Origin: Streptomyces sp. TSRI0107
GTDB taxonomy: Bacteria > Actinomycetota > Actinomycetes > Streptomycetales > Streptomycetaceae
Length of the DNA: 64,000 bases
Direction: 5' to 3'
NCBI RefSeq assembly: GCF_001905845.1
Contig: NZ_LIVZ01000002.1
Coordinates: forward strand, 248,001 to 312,000
Position numbers and translations under genes: made by a program. The notes beneath the pieces were generated by a model, which searched no databases, was not told where the DNA came from, and worked only from the letters and a program-made list of their open reading frames with translations. Within the stretch, counting starts at the first letter, position 1, and every line of letters begins with the position of its first letter. Of the stretch, positions 1 through 8,927 are shown piece by piece.

Positions 1-158
1 GCCGCCACCGCCCGCGATCCGCCCTCGGACGCCGAACGCGCGGCCCGCGCGGCGGTGGTGCCCGACGAGGCGGCCTTGTCCCCGGTCTTCGACGCGGCCG
101 TCTTCGCCGTACGGGCGGCCTGCGCGGTCTTGCCTTCTCGCTCTTGTGTGTTCGCCAT
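1..158 (-). CDS. Ala/Lys-rich hypothetical protein, N-terminal part
   Basis: The window edge cuts this reverse-strand gene, leaving 52 codons that begin MANTQEREGK. The visible part is low-complexity, rich in Ala, Lys, Arg, Thr and Ser, with no hydrophobic stretch and no stop codon. Such N-termini occur on disordered basic proteins such as histone H1-like or phasin-like proteins, but nothing here fixes a family. The start at 158 is the only ATG in the open stretch and no strong Shine-Dalgarno precedes it. It is divergent from the small gene at 318. The function is unknown. Confidence 0.5.
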   Translation of the reverse strand, partial: MANTQEREGKTAQAARTAKTAASKTGDKAASSGTTAARAARSASEGGSRAVA

Positions 159-317
159 GGAGAGCGCGTTGCCGATTCCGCTCCGGACAAACGCACTACG
201 TCCACGGGCTCTTGGGCAACCCCCGTCCGTCCGCGCTGCGTCCGACGGCGTCGCGCGGGTAGACGCAGCGAAGAGGAGGCCTACAGCTTCTCACCGCACA
301 GCGACCATGGAGGTGTC

Positions 318-461
318 ATGCCCGGCATCATCAACCGGATCAAGCAGTACAGCCGCACCCCTCAGGGCCGGCGGGCCATCGCGTCGGCGCGGCGCGCGGC
401 CTCGGACCCCCGTACCCGGGCGCAGGCCCGCACCCTGCTCGGCCGGCTGCGCCGCCGCTGA
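318..461 (+). CDS. 47-aa basic protein, unknown function
   Basis: The ATG at 318 follows GGAGGT at 309-314. The product begins MPGIINRIKQ and ends in LLGRLRRR. It is strongly basic (about a quarter Arg/Lys), has no signal peptide or membrane segment, and probably forms one amphipathic helix. The SD supports translation although the gene is short. It lies 131 nt before the DUF1206 gene on the same strand and may be cotranscribed with it. Very short Arg-rich proteins of this kind recur in Streptomyces; no function is known to me. Confidence 0.6.
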   Translation: MPGIINRIKQYSRTPQGRRAIASARRAASDPRTRAQARTLLGRLRRR

Positions 462-592
462 CCGCGCCGGCCCGCGAGCAGGTGCCGGCTTCCCTGCCCG
501 GGGCGGACGCATATCCCGTCCCGCCCCGGGCATCCGGGCCTTCGCCGGCGTCGAACACCGCCGGGCGGATCCACGACAGAAGGGTGGCGGCC

Positions 593-1432
593 ATGGCGAC
601 CGGAGCATCCGTGACGCGAGGCAAGGGGGCCGCGAGGGCCCGCCGGGCGGCGAACGGTTCCGTCGTCGACGCCGGGGCCCGCTGGGGCCTGGTGGCCCGC
701 GGCACGATCTACCTGCTGATAGGGCTGCTGGCCCTGCGCATCGCCCATGGCGGCGGCGCCAGGCAGGCGGACAGCAGCGGAGCCGTCCAGGAGCTGGCGC
801 GGCAGCCGTTCGGTGAGGCGCTGGTGTGGGCGATCGGGATCGGCCTGATCGGGATGGCGCTGTGGCGGTTGTCCGAGGCCCTGTTCGGAGCCTCCGGCCC
901 GGACGGCCGCAAGGCGTCCAAGCGCGCCCTGAACGCCGGGCGCTGCGTCTTCTACGGCTTCGTGGCGTCCTCCGTGCTGTCGTTCGTGACCTCCTCCAGG
1001 AACGACGAGGGAAGCGACGCGACCTCACGCGACCTCACCGCCCGCGCTCTCGAACTCCCCCTGGGCCGCTGGCTCGTCGGCGTCGCGGGCCTCGTCGTCC
1101 TGGGGGTCGGCGTGGGCATCGGGGTGCGCGCGGTCCGGCGCACCTTCCACAAGCACCTCAAGCGGGCGGACATGTCCCGCCGGGTCCGCCGCGTGGTGGA
1201 CGTCCTCGGCGTCACCGGCGGTGTGGCCCGCGGGCTGGTCTACGCGGCGGCGGGCGTCTTCGTGGTGATCGCCGCGGTGGACTACGACCCCGACCGGGCC
1301 AAGGGCCTGGACGGCACGCTGCGCGCTCTCGCCGACGCCCCGGCCGGGCCCTGGCTGCTGTCCCTGGTGGCGCTCGGTCTGGCCGTCTTCGGTCTGTTCT
1401 CCGTCGCTCTCGCCCGCTACCGCAGGGTCTGA
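593..1432 (+). CDS. DUF1206 multi-pass membrane protein
   Basis: This 279-aa integral membrane protein contains three related segments, each with a pair of hydrophobic helices: roughly residues 30-110 (RWGLVARGTIYLLIG), 115-200 (a Gly/Val-rich VGVAGLVVLGVGVG helix) and 205-279 (GVARGLVYAAAGVFVV). This threefold layout with G-x-A-R-G-x-I/V-Y repeats is typical of DUF1206. The start at 593 was chosen because AAGGGTGG precedes it at 579-586 and because longer versions add only a Pro/Ala-rich non-hydrophobic leader. The family has no assigned biochemical role. It stands alone on this strand before the MNIO gene. Confidence 0.85.
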   Translation: MATGASVTRGKGAARARRAANGSVVDAGARWGLVARGTIYLLIGLLALRIAHGGGARQADSSGAVQELARQPFGEALVWAIGIGLIGMALWRLSEALFGASGPDGRKASKRALNAGRCVFYGFVASSVLSFVTSSRNDEGSDATSRDLTARALELPLGRWLVGVAGLVVLGVGVGIGVRAVRRTFHKHLKRADMSRRVRRVVDVLGVTGGVARGLVYAAAGVFVVIAAVDYDPDRAKGLDGTLRALADAPAGPWLLSLVALGLAVFGLFSVALARYRRV

Positions 1433-1596
1433 GGCGGGCGGCGCCGGGCCTCTCGGGTTCTCCGCGACGGGCGGGGCCGGAACCTCAAATGTTGCTCTGA
1501 AGGCGCGGCCCGCAGGGTTCGGGCCCCGGCGGTGTGGCCATACCCCCCTCACGCGGTGTGCGGAACGCCGTGCGAGAACGTGGAGGTGGGGGAAGC

Positions 1597-2916
1597 GTGC
1601 AGCGACTGGGGACGGGGATCGGGTGGCGGCCGGAGATCGCGGACGCCGTGGAGGCGATGCCGGGCATCGACTGGGTCGAGGTCGTCGCCGAGAACGTCTG
1701 CCTCGGCCATCTGCCGGACTCGCTGCGGCGGTTGCGCGAGCGCGGGGTGACCGTGGTGCCGCACGGCGTCGCGCTCGGCCTCGGCGGCGCCGACCGGCCG
1801 GATCCGGGCCGGCTGTCGGCGCTGGCCGAGCGGGCCGAGGCGCTGGGGTCGCCGCTGGTCACCGAGCACATCGCGTTCGTCCGCGCGGGCGGACCGCTGA
1901 CCGCGTCACCCCGGCTGGAGGCGGGCCACCTGCTGCCGGTGCCGCGCACCCGGGACGCGCTCGACGTGCTGTGCGAGAACGTGCGGATCGCGCAGGACGC
2001 GCTGCCGGTGCCGCTGGCGGTGGAGAACATCGCCGCGCTGTTCTCGTGGCCGGGTGAGGAGATGACGGAGGGACAGTTCCTGTACGAGCTGGCCGACCGT
2101 ACCGGCGTACGCCTGCTGATCGACGTGGCCAACCTGCACACCAACCACGTCAACCGGGGCGAGGACCCGGCCAAGGCGCTGGCCGAACTCCCCGTGGAGG
2201 CCATCGCGTACGTCCATGTCGCGGGCGGCTTCGAACGTGACGGCGTCTGGCACGACAGCCACGCCCACCCCGTGCCCCGGCCGGTCCTGGACATCCTGAC
2301 CGACCTGGCGTCGCGGGTGGCACCGGCCGGGGTGCTGCTGGAGCGGGACGAGAACTTCCCCGAACCGGCCGAGCTGGAGGGCGAGCTGGCGGCCATCCGG
2401 GAGGCCCTGCGCAAGGGCCGGGGGCAGTCGCGGGCGGCCGGGGCGGCGACGGCGGGGACCTCCGCGCCGCGCCCGGCGGCCACCGCCGCGACCGCCGTCC
2501 CGGACGGCGTGCGCGAACGGCTCGGTCTCGCCCAGGCCGCGCTGCTCTCCGCGCTCGTCGCCGGGACACCCGCCCCGGAGGGGTTCGACCGGGCCCGGCT
2601 GCGGGTGCAGACGCGGGCGCTCGCCGGGAAGCGGGCGGGTGTCGTGGCGAAGGTGGCCCCGGAACTGCCGGATCTGCTCGGGGACGCGTACCGGACGGAG
2701 TTCCTCGCGTACGCGCACCGGCGTCCGATGACCGGCGGCTACCGGCGGGACGCCCTGGACTTCGCCGAGCACCTGCTGGACTCGGGCCGTCTGCAGGCGC
2801 GGGTACGGCGGGAGATGCGGGCGTGGTGGCGGGAGCGCTCGGGCCCGGCGCCGCGTTCGGCACGTCCGGCGGCACGGCTGGCGCGCGGCGCCCGCCGGGT
2901 GCTGCTGGGGCGCTGA
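1597..2916 (+). CDS. DUF692/MNIO-type iron enzyme with C-terminal extra domain
   Basis: The 439-aa product has an N-terminal TIM-barrel domain (about 1-285) of the multinuclear non-heme iron oxidative enzyme family (MbnB, TglH, ChrH). The expected metal-binding signatures are present in order: [50 protein letters not shown] and ERDENFPE. A Pro/Ala linker leads to a helical domain (about 310-439) that I recall as the SCO6045-type C-terminal domain. The GTG at 1597 is preferred over the upstream GTG at 1534 because GGAGGTGGGGG lies at 1582-1592. Known relatives modify Cys- or Asn-containing peptides. The substrate here is unknown. The TIGR04222-like membrane gene follows 119 nt downstream. Confidence 0.85.
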   Translation: MQRLGTGIGWRPEIADAVEAMPGIDWVEVVAENVCLGHLPDSLRRLRERGVTVVPHGVALGLGGADRPDPGRLSALAERAEALGSPLVTEHIAFVRAGGPLTASPRLEAGHLLPVPRTRDALDVLCENVRIAQDALPVPLAVENIAALFSWPGEEMTEGQFLYELADRTGVRLLIDVANLHTNHVNRGEDPAKALAELPVEAIAYVHVAGGFERDGVWHDSHAHPVPRPVLDILTDLASRVAPAGVLLERDENFPEPAELEGELAAIREALRKGRGQSRAAGAATAGTSAPRPAATAATAVPDGVRERLGLAQAALLSALVAGTPAPEGFDRARLRVQTRALAGKRAGVVAKVAPELPDLLGDAYRTEFLAYAHRRPMTGGYRRDALDFAEHLLDSGRLQARVRREMRAWWRERSGPAPRSARPAARLARGARRVLLGR

Positions 2917-3035
2917 GCGACGGGAGCCGCCGGCCTGCCCGGCTCGTACTGCGGAACGTCACATACCCGCGACACTCTGTCCGGATGATGAACAGGGGAT
3001 GGCGCTCGACGCGATCACCGGCATAGAAACGCGGC

Positions 3036-3812
3036 ATGTTCTGGGTCATCCTCCTGCTGCTCGCCTGGGTCGCCGCCGGTACGGCGTGCACCTTGCTGTG
3101 TCTGGCCGCCGTGCACGCCGCCGGCACCGACGCGGACACGGGCGGAACGCACGAGCTGACGCTCTACGAGGCCGCGTTCCTCTCCGGCGGGCCCGCGCGG
3201 GTCGCCGAACTGACGCTGGTCTCGATGGCCCGCCAGCGCCGGCTGCTGCTCGCGCACACCGGCTGGGCGACCGTCGTCGACCCGCGCGGGCGCGACGAGA
3301 TGGAGCGTTCGGTGATAGGGGCCATCGGCCCGGAGGGGCAGTCCCCGATCGCCCCGGTGCGGGCCGCCGCGGCCGCCACCGAGGCGGTGCGCGGGCTCGC
3401 CGACCGGCTGGTCCGCGCGGGTCTCGCCGTCCCGGCCGGGGCCGGTACGACGGTCGCGGCGGGCGTGCGGCGGGTGCGGTTCGCCGCGCTGGCCGTGGTC
3501 GCGCTGGGGGTGACGGCGCTGCTGCTGCCGGTCGAGCCGGGCATGCCGCGCCACCTGGTCGCCTTCTGGTTCGCGCTGCCCCTCGCCCTCACGCTGAGCT
3601 GCCTCGCCCTGGCCCGCATAGAGGCGCACCCGTACTCGCACTGGGCCTCCCCGGCCGGGCAGCGGCTGCTGGGCCGGCTGGCCCGGCACTCCGCTGACGC
3701 GGACGGCGACCGCGCCTACCTCACCACGGTCGCCGTCCGCGGGGTCGGCGCGGTCGGCGAGCCCGAGCTGCGGGCGGCATTCGCCCGGCGAGGGCCCGTC
3801 CGGCGCGGCTGA
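3036..3812 (+). CDS. TIGR04222-like membrane protein, MNIO partner
   Basis: The 258-aa protein has an N-terminal membrane helix (MFWVILLLLAWVAAG), a cytosolic domain with a YEAAFLSGGPARVAE motif that marks the TIGR04222 family, and two closely spaced helices near residues 150-190. From memory, many TIGR04222 proteins sit beside DUF692 genes and end in a Gly/Cys-rich tail suspected to be the modified substrate. This copy ends in a short Arg-rich tail (ARRGPVRRG) and lacks such a Cys-rich extension. It probably acts at the membrane with the upstream enzyme. The assignment to the family is by motif and neighbourhood. Confidence 0.7.
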   Translation: MFWVILLLLAWVAAGTACTLLCLAAVHAAGTDADTGGTHELTLYEAAFLSGGPARVAELTLVSMARQRRLLLAHTGWATVVDPRGRDEMERSVIGAIGPEGQSPIAPVRAAAAATEAVRGLADRLVRAGLAVPAGAGTTVAAGVRRVRFAALAVVALGVTALLLPVEPGMPRHLVAFWFALPLALTLSCLALARIEAHPYSHWASPAGQRLLGRLARHSADADGDRAYLTTVAVRGVGAVGEPELRAAFARRGPVRRG

Positions 3813-3959
3813 CGGCGGGCCGCGCCCGCGCCCGGGGAGACCCATTCAGGGGGCGTACGGAAGCACGGGCGCCGACACCGGGCGGGCGGTGCTTGCCTTC
3901 GCCAAGAACCAAACGAAACTTCCCTTTTGTCGCTGCCGCGCACCGAAAGGGAGTACGCG

Positions 3960-5546
3960 ATGAGAGCTGCCGCCCTCTACACGGCCGCCGGGTCCCTGCT
4001 GCTGACCACCCTCGCCGCCGCTCCCGCCGACAGCGCGCCCAAGACCCCGGTGGCCGCCGCCGAGGTACGCGGCACCGCGGTGGCCGTCGCCCGGGCCGCG
4101 GCCAAAGGGGTCCGGTTCGGCCGGTGCACGGCGGGGCGGGACATGCCGGCCAGCATGGAGTGCGGCACCGTGACCGTTCCGCTCGACTACGCGCAGCCGG
4201 ACGGCAGACAGATCCAGCTCGCCGTCAGCCGGGTGCCCGCCACCGAGCGCGACCCGCAGGACGGCGAGCGCCAGGTGACCCGGCAGGGCGCCCTGGTCTA
4301 CAACCCGGGTGGCCCCGGCGCCTCCGGCTACCACTTCCCGCTGGTCGGCATGCTTCCCAAGTGGAAGCGGATCGCCGCCGCCTACGACCTGGTCGGCTAC
4401 GCCCCGCGCGGTGTCGGCCGTTCGGCGCCGCTGTCCTGCCAGGACCCCGCGCAGGTCTTCAAGGGCCCCACCCAGTCCCCGGCGCACCCCTCGGAGTCGT
4501 ACAAGCGCGACCGCATCGCGAAGGCGAAGGCATACGCCCGCGGCTGCCTGGAGCGCTCCGGCGACGCGCTGCGCCACTACCACTCCCTCAACAACGCCCG
4601 CGACCTCGACGTACTGCGCGCGGCGCTGGGCGAGGACCGGCTCAACTTCATCGGCTCGTCGTACGGCACCTACTTCGGGGCGCTGTACGCGACGCTGTTC
4701 CCCTCGCATGTGCGGCGGATGGTGTTCGACTCGGCGGTGAACCCGCACCCGTCGGACGTCTGGTACCGCAACAACCTCGCCCAGTCGGCCGCGTTCGAGG
4801 ACCGCTGGGCGGATTTCAAGGACTGGATCGCCAAGCACCACGACGTGTACGGGCTGGGCGCCCGGGCGCAGGACGTGCAGCAGGGCTACGACCTGGCGCG
4901 GGCGCGGCTCGCCGCGGAGCCGGCCGGCGGGCGGGTCGGGTCGGGGCAGTTGCAGAGCCTGTTCCTCCAGGCCGGGTACCACGACGACCACTGGCCGGCG
5001 CGAGCGCGGGCGCTGTCGGCGTATCTGAAGGGCGATCCGCAGCCGCTGATCGACCTGGCCGGTCCGCGCCGGAAGGCTTCGCCCGCGGCGGAGAACTCGA
5101 GCGCGGTCTACACGGCCGTGGAGTGCAACGACGCGCCCTGGCCGACGGACTGGGCGGTGTGGGACCGGGACAACACCCGGCTGGCGCGGGTGGCGCCGTT
5201 CGAGACGTGGGACAACGTGTGGATGAACCTGCCCTGCGCGTACTGGCCCGCGCCGCGTCAGCAGCCGCTGGACGTGCGGACGGGGCCCGGGGAGCTGCCG
5301 CCGACGCTGATCCTGGCGGCGGAGCGGGACGCCGCCGCGCCGTACGAGGGGGCGCTGGAGCTGCACCGGCGGCTGTCGGGGTCGGTGCTGGTGACGGAGC
5401 GGGACGCGGGGACGCACGGGCTCGTGGGTGGGCCCAACGCCTGCGTCAACGGGTACGTCGACGCGTATCTGATGGAGGGGTGGGTTCCGGGGCGGCGGGC
5501 GGCGTGCGCGCCACGCCCGGAACCCGAGCCGGGGACCGGCCGGTAG
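3960..5546 (+). CDS. Secreted alpha/beta-hydrolase, S33 tripeptidyl aminopeptidase type
   Basis: The 528-aa exported serine peptidase opens with a Sec-type signal (MRAAALYTAAGSLLLTTLAAA). It has the oxyanion motif NPGGPGASG, the nucleophile elbow GSSYG (Ser234) and a C-terminal TAP-like region containing the acid (AERDAAAPYEG) and the base (GTHGLVGG). Such Streptomyces enzymes remove N-terminal tripeptides or act on hydrophobic substrates outside the cell. The ATG at 3960 with AAAGGGAG at 3946-3953 is chosen over a TTG at 3927, which would displace the signal peptide. It converges with hemQ. Confidence 0.85.
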   Translation: MRAAALYTAAGSLLLTTLAAAPADSAPKTPVAAAEVRGTAVAVARAAAKGVRFGRCTAGRDMPASMECGTVTVPLDYAQPDGRQIQLAVSRVPATERDPQDGERQVTRQGALVYNPGGPGASGYHFPLVGMLPKWKRIAAAYDLVGYAPRGVGRSAPLSCQDPAQVFKGPTQSPAHPSESYKRDRIAKAKAYARGCLERSGDALRHYHSLNNARDLDVLRAALGEDRLNFIGSSYGTYFGALYATLFPSHVRRMVFDSAVNPHPSDVWYRNNLAQSAAFEDRWADFKDWIAKHHDVYGLGARAQDVQQGYDLARARLAAEPAGGRVGSGQLQSLFLQAGYHDDHWPARARALSAYLKGDPQPLIDLAGPRRKASPAAENSSAVYTAVECNDAPWPTDWAVWDRDNTRLARVAPFETWDNVWMNLPCAYWPAPRQQPLDVRTGPGELPPTLILAAERDAAAPYEGALELHRRLSGSVLVTERDAGTHGLVGGPNACVNGYVDAYLMEGWVPGRRAACAPRPEPEPGTGR

Positions 5547-5561
5547 GACCGCCGGCCCGTC

Positions 5562-5585
5562 CGCGGGGCGGTGCGCGGCCCCGCG
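5562..5585. terminator. GC-rich stem-loop between convergent genes
   Basis: CGCGGGGC at 5562-5569 pairs with GCCCCGCG at 5578-5585 around an 8-nt loop, inside the 49-nt gap between the S33 peptidase and hemQ stop codons. It could end transcription in both directions. No T-tract follows, as is common in Streptomyces. Confidence 0.5.
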
Positions 5586-5595
5586 CCGCCGGGCG

Positions 5596-6321
5596 TCAGG
5601 CCAGTCCGGCGACCAGGTCGGCGACCGACTTGCGGCGGCCCGTGAAGAACGGGACCTCCTCGCGGACGTGCATCCGGGCCTCCGAGGCGCGCAGGTGGCG
5701 CATGAGGTCGACGATGCGGTACAGCTCGTCGGCCTCGAAGGCGAGGATCCACTCGTAGTCGCCGAGCGAGAACGAGGCGACCGTGTTGGCGCGGACGTCC
5801 GGGTAGCCGCGGGCCATCTTGCCGTGGTCGGCGAGCATCCGGCGGCGGTCCTCGTCGGGCAGCAGGTACCAGTCGTAGGAGCGCACGAACGGGTAGACGC
5901 TGACGTAGTCGCGCGGCGTCTCGTCGGCGAGGAACGCCGGGATGTGTGAGCGGTTGAACTCGGCGGGGCGGTGCAGCGCCATGTTGGACCACACCGGCTC
6001 CAGGGCACGGCCCAGCCTGGTGCGGCGGAAGAGGTTGTACGCCTCCTGGAGCTGGTCGCTGGTCTCGGCGTGCCACCAGATCATCACGTCGGCGTCGGCG
6101 CGCAGGCCCGAGACGTCGTAGGTGCCGCGGATGGTCACGTCCTTCGCGGCGAGCTGGTCGAACAGCTCCTGGACCTCGTCGGCGTAGCCCGCGCGGTCCT
6201 CGGGGAGCACGTCCTTCAGCTTGAACACGGACCACAGGGTGTAGCGGATGACCTCGTTGAGGTCCTTGGCCAGCTTGCCCTTGTTCGGGACCCGTCCGGT
6301 GGTGGTGGCGTCGTCACTCAT
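5596..6321 (-). CDS. hemQ: Coproheme decarboxylase
   Basis: This 241-aa chlorite-dismutase-fold enzyme performs the last step of the coproporphyrin-dependent heme pathway of Gram-positives, oxidative decarboxylation of two propionates of coproheme to give heme b. Characteristic features are the early WSVFKLKD helix, [16 protein letters not shown] with the conserved Tyr, the proximal-His region [12 protein letters not shown] and [12 protein letters not shown]. The length is normal. The ATG at 6321 begins MSDDATTTG, and the preceding gene hemY ends at 6326, leaving 4 nt between them, so the two are cotranscribed and probably translationally coupled. Confidence 0.93.
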   Translation of the reverse strand: MSDDATTTGRVPNKGKLAKDLNEVIRYTLWSVFKLKDVLPEDRAGYADEVQELFDQLAAKDVTIRGTYDVSGLRADADVMIWWHAETSDQLQEAYNLFRRTRLGRALEPVWSNMALHRPAEFNRSHIPAFLADETPRDYVSVYPFVRSYDWYLLPDEDRRRMLADHGKMARGYPDVRANTVASFSLGDYEWILAFEADELYRIVDLMRHLRASEARMHVREEVPFFTGRRKSVADLVAGLA

Positions 6322-6325
6322 GCCC

Positions 6326-7780
6326 TCATTCTCCCGCTCCGCCGTGCAGGCTCTGCACCGGGTGGGCGGTGAGCTCCTGCACACCGCGCAGGTCACCGCC
6401 CAGCTGGTCCACCGCGGCGTACGCGCTCGCGATGCAGGCGGGAACGCCGACACCGTCGTACACCGCGCCGCACACGGCCAGTCCCGGCAGTCCGGCGACG
6501 TGGCCGCGGATGCGGGCCACGCGCGCGTGGTGCCCGACCGGGTACTGCGGCAGGCCGCCGTCCCAGCGGGTGACGCGGGTGGCGACCGGCGTGGCGTCGA
6601 GGCCGGTGGCCGCCGCGAGGTCCTGCCGGGAGACGGCGACGAGGCCGGCGTCGTCGCGGTCCAGGATCTCCGTCTCGCCGTGGCGTCCCACGGAGGTGCG
6701 CAGCACCACCGTCTCCGGGTCCTCCTCGGCGATCCAGCCCCACTTCTGCGAGGCGAACGTGGACGCCTTGATGGTCCGTCCGTCGACCGGCGGGACCAGG
6801 AAGCCGCTGCCCTCGGGGAGGCGGATGTCGGCGCGCCGGTAGGCGAGGGTGATCAGCGCCATCGACGCGTACTCCACGGCCGTCAGCTCGGCCGCGGCGG
6901 CGGGGGCCTCGGCGCGCAGCAGTCCGGCCGCGGCCGGCGCGGGGACGGCGACGACCACGGCGTCCGCGGGCAGCACCCGGTCGCCGGCCGTGACGAGCCA
7001 GCCGCCGCCGGGCCGGCGGCGCAGCTCCGTGGCCGCCGTCCGGGTCAGGATCTCCCCGCCGCGCGCCCGCACGGAGTCGGCCACCGCCAGGGGCAGGGTG
7101 CCGACGCCGCCCCGCAGGCCCATGAACACCGGGCCGGTCAGCGGGTTCGCCGCCGCCTTGGCCTGGATCTCGCGGACCGCCTCGGTGAGCGAGTCGTGGG
7201 TGTGGGCGGCCTGGAAGAGCTGGGGGACGGCGGAGCGCAGGGAGATGCGGTACGCGTCGCCCGCGTAGACCCCGCCGAGCAGGGGTTCGACGAGGCGGTC
7301 GACGACCTCGCGGCCCAGCCTGGCGGCGACGTACTCCCCCACCGCCACGTCGTCGCCGACCTCGGTGCGGGGCAGTTCGGCGTCCCGCTCGATGCGGCGC
7401 AGGCCCTCCTCGGAGAGCACTCCGGCCAGGGCGGCGGCGGTGCCGGGCACGCCCATGACGTGGCCCTTGGGCATGGGGCGCAGGGCGCCGCGGGTCCAGA
7501 GCGCGGCGGTCGCGGTGGCCGGCGGTTCGAGCCGGTCGGCGAGGCCGGCCTCCCGCGCGAGGCCGACCGCCTCGGGGCGGCGCGCCAGCAGGGACTCGGC
7601 GCCGAGGTCGACCCGCACGCCCGCGATCTCGCCGGGCAGCAGCTTGCCGCCGACCCGGTCGGACGCCTCCAGCACGGTCACCCGCGCGCCTCGCTCCAGC
7701 AGCCGGTGGGCGGCGGCCAGCCCGGCGATCCCGGCTCCGATGACGACGACCCGCCCGGCGTCGCTCCGTACTCCGCTCAT
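6326..7780 (-). CDS. hemY: Coproporphyrinogen III oxidase (HemY/CgoX)
   Basis: The 484-aa FAD enzyme is annotated hemG or hemY in Streptomyces. It begins with the dinucleotide-binding motif [17 protein letters not shown] followed by the [19 protein letters not shown] segment, and ends with the family's second FAD region ([26 protein letters not shown]). In actinobacteria it oxidises coproporphyrinogen III to coproporphyrin III, feeding ferrochelatase and then HemQ, whose gene follows. The ATG at 7780 was chosen because AAGGTGGAGGGC lies immediately upstream and no family sequence precedes it. Confidence 0.92.
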   Translation of the reverse strand: MSGVRSDAGRVVVIGAGIAGLAAAHRLLERGARVTVLEASDRVGGKLLPGEIAGVRVDLGAESLLARRPEAVGLAREAGLADRLEPPATATAALWTRGALRPMPKGHVMGVPGTAAALAGVLSEEGLRRIERDAELPRTEVGDDVAVGEYVAARLGREVVDRLVEPLLGGVYAGDAYRISLRSAVPQLFQAAHTHDSLTEAVREIQAKAAANPLTGPVFMGLRGGVGTLPLAVADSVRARGGEILTRTAATELRRRPGGGWLVTAGDRVLPADAVVVAVPAPAAAGLLRAEAPAAAAELTAVEYASMALITLAYRRADIRLPEGSGFLVPPVDGRTIKASTFASQKWGWIAEEDPETVVLRTSVGRHGETEILDRDDAGLVAVSRQDLAAATGLDATPVATRVTRWDGGLPQYPVGHHARVARIRGHVAGLPGLAVCGAVYDGVGVPACIASAYAAVDQLGGDLRGVQELTAHPVQSLHGGAGE

Positions 7781-7937
7781 GCCCTCCACCTTCTCAGACG
7801 GCACCGACGGCGCCCTCGCGGGGCCGTGGCCCGGCCGAGTCCCGACCGTGACCGGTTCGGAACCGGTGCCGGCAAACGCCCGGCGCCGGCCGGACGTCGA
7901 AGGAACGTCCGTCGCAGCGAACCCCGGGGGATCCCAC

Positions 7938-8900
7938 ATGCGCACACCACGTTCCGCACCCGCCCACCGGCCCGGCAGGCTCCTCGCCGGGCTGCTGCTC
8001 GCCGCCGCCCTCGCGGCCACCGGATGCAGCGGCGCGAACGACACCTCCTCCGGCGGTGACGGCGCCAAGGCCGCGGAGGCCGCCGCGCCGGGCTACGAGG
8101 CGGGCGGCGGCGACTCGAAGGCACGCCAGGGCGACCGGGACGAGGCCGCGCCGAAGCCGGCCGCGAGCCACATCATCCGCACCGCCTCGCTGACCGTGCA
8201 GGTGAAGGACGTGCCGAAGGCGCTCGCCGACGCCCGCGCGGTCACCGAGGACGCGGGCGGCTACGTCGGCCGGGAGACCACGCACCGCGACGACGAGGGC
8301 GGCGAGCGGACCCGGGTCGTGCTGCGGGTGCCGGTCGACCGGTACGAGGAGGTGCTGAAGGGCCTGGAGGGCTCGGGCCGGCTGCTGGAGCGCACCGCGA
8401 AGGCGCAGGACGTCACCGAGCAGGTCGTCGACGTGGAGAGCCGGATCCGGTCGCAGCGGGCCAGCGTGGCGCGGATCCGCGAGCTGATGGACGAGGCGAC
8501 CAAGCTGAGCGACGTGGTGACGCTGGAGGGTGAACTGAGCAGCCGGCAGGCCGACCTGGAGGCGCTGCTCGCCCGGCAGGCGTCCCTGAAGGACCGCGCC
8601 GACCTGGCGACCATCACCCTGTCGCTGACCGGGACAGCGGTGGACAAGGCCGCCGAGGACGACGACCCGGGGGTCGGGGACGCGCTCGGGGGCGGCTGGG
8701 ACGCGTTCGTGTCGACGCTGCGCTGGATCGTCGTGGCCCTCGCCGCGGTGCTGCCGTTCGCCGCGCTGACGGCACTGCTCGTCCTGGTGTGGCTGCGGCT
8801 GGTCCGGCCCCGGCTGCCGCGCCGCGCGGCGCAGGCACCCGCGATGACGGCGCCGGGCCCGCTCCCGGAGGCCGGCGAGGAGGGTGCCGGGCGCGACTGA
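7938..8900 (+). CDS. DUF4349 lipoprotein
   Basis: The 320-aa predicted lipoprotein has a positively charged N-terminus, a hydrophobic stretch and a lipobox ending ATGC (Cys30). A disordered Gly/Ala/Asp linker follows, then the DUF4349 domain (about 75-240, TASLTVQVKDVPKALADA to ATITLSLTG) with a coiled-coil centre (EQVVDVESRIRSQRASVARI), one C-terminal membrane helix (about 262-290) and an Arg/Pro-rich cytoplasmic tail. It is therefore anchored at both ends. The start at 7938 follows GGGGG at 7926-7930. It is divergent from hemY. No function is established for the family. Confidence 0.85.
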   Translation: MRTPRSAPAHRPGRLLAGLLLAAALAATGCSGANDTSSGGDGAKAAEAAAPGYEAGGGDSKARQGDRDEAAPKPAASHIIRTASLTVQVKDVPKALADARAVTEDAGGYVGRETTHRDDEGGERTRVVLRVPVDRYEEVLKGLEGSGRLLERTAKAQDVTEQVVDVESRIRSQRASVARIRELMDEATKLSDVVTLEGELSSRQADLEALLARQASLKDRADLATITLSLTGTAVDKAAEDDDPGVGDALGGGWDAFVSTLRWIVVALAAVLPFAALTALLVLVWLRLVRPRLPRRAAQAPAMTAPGPLPEAGEEGAGRD

Positions 8901-8927
8901 AATGCCGGACCCCCGTAGCGTGTTCGC

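Noticed and set aside
3927..3959. TTG start for the S33 peptidase
   Set aside because: It would place charged residues before the signal peptide, whereas the ATG at 3960 has a well-spaced SD.
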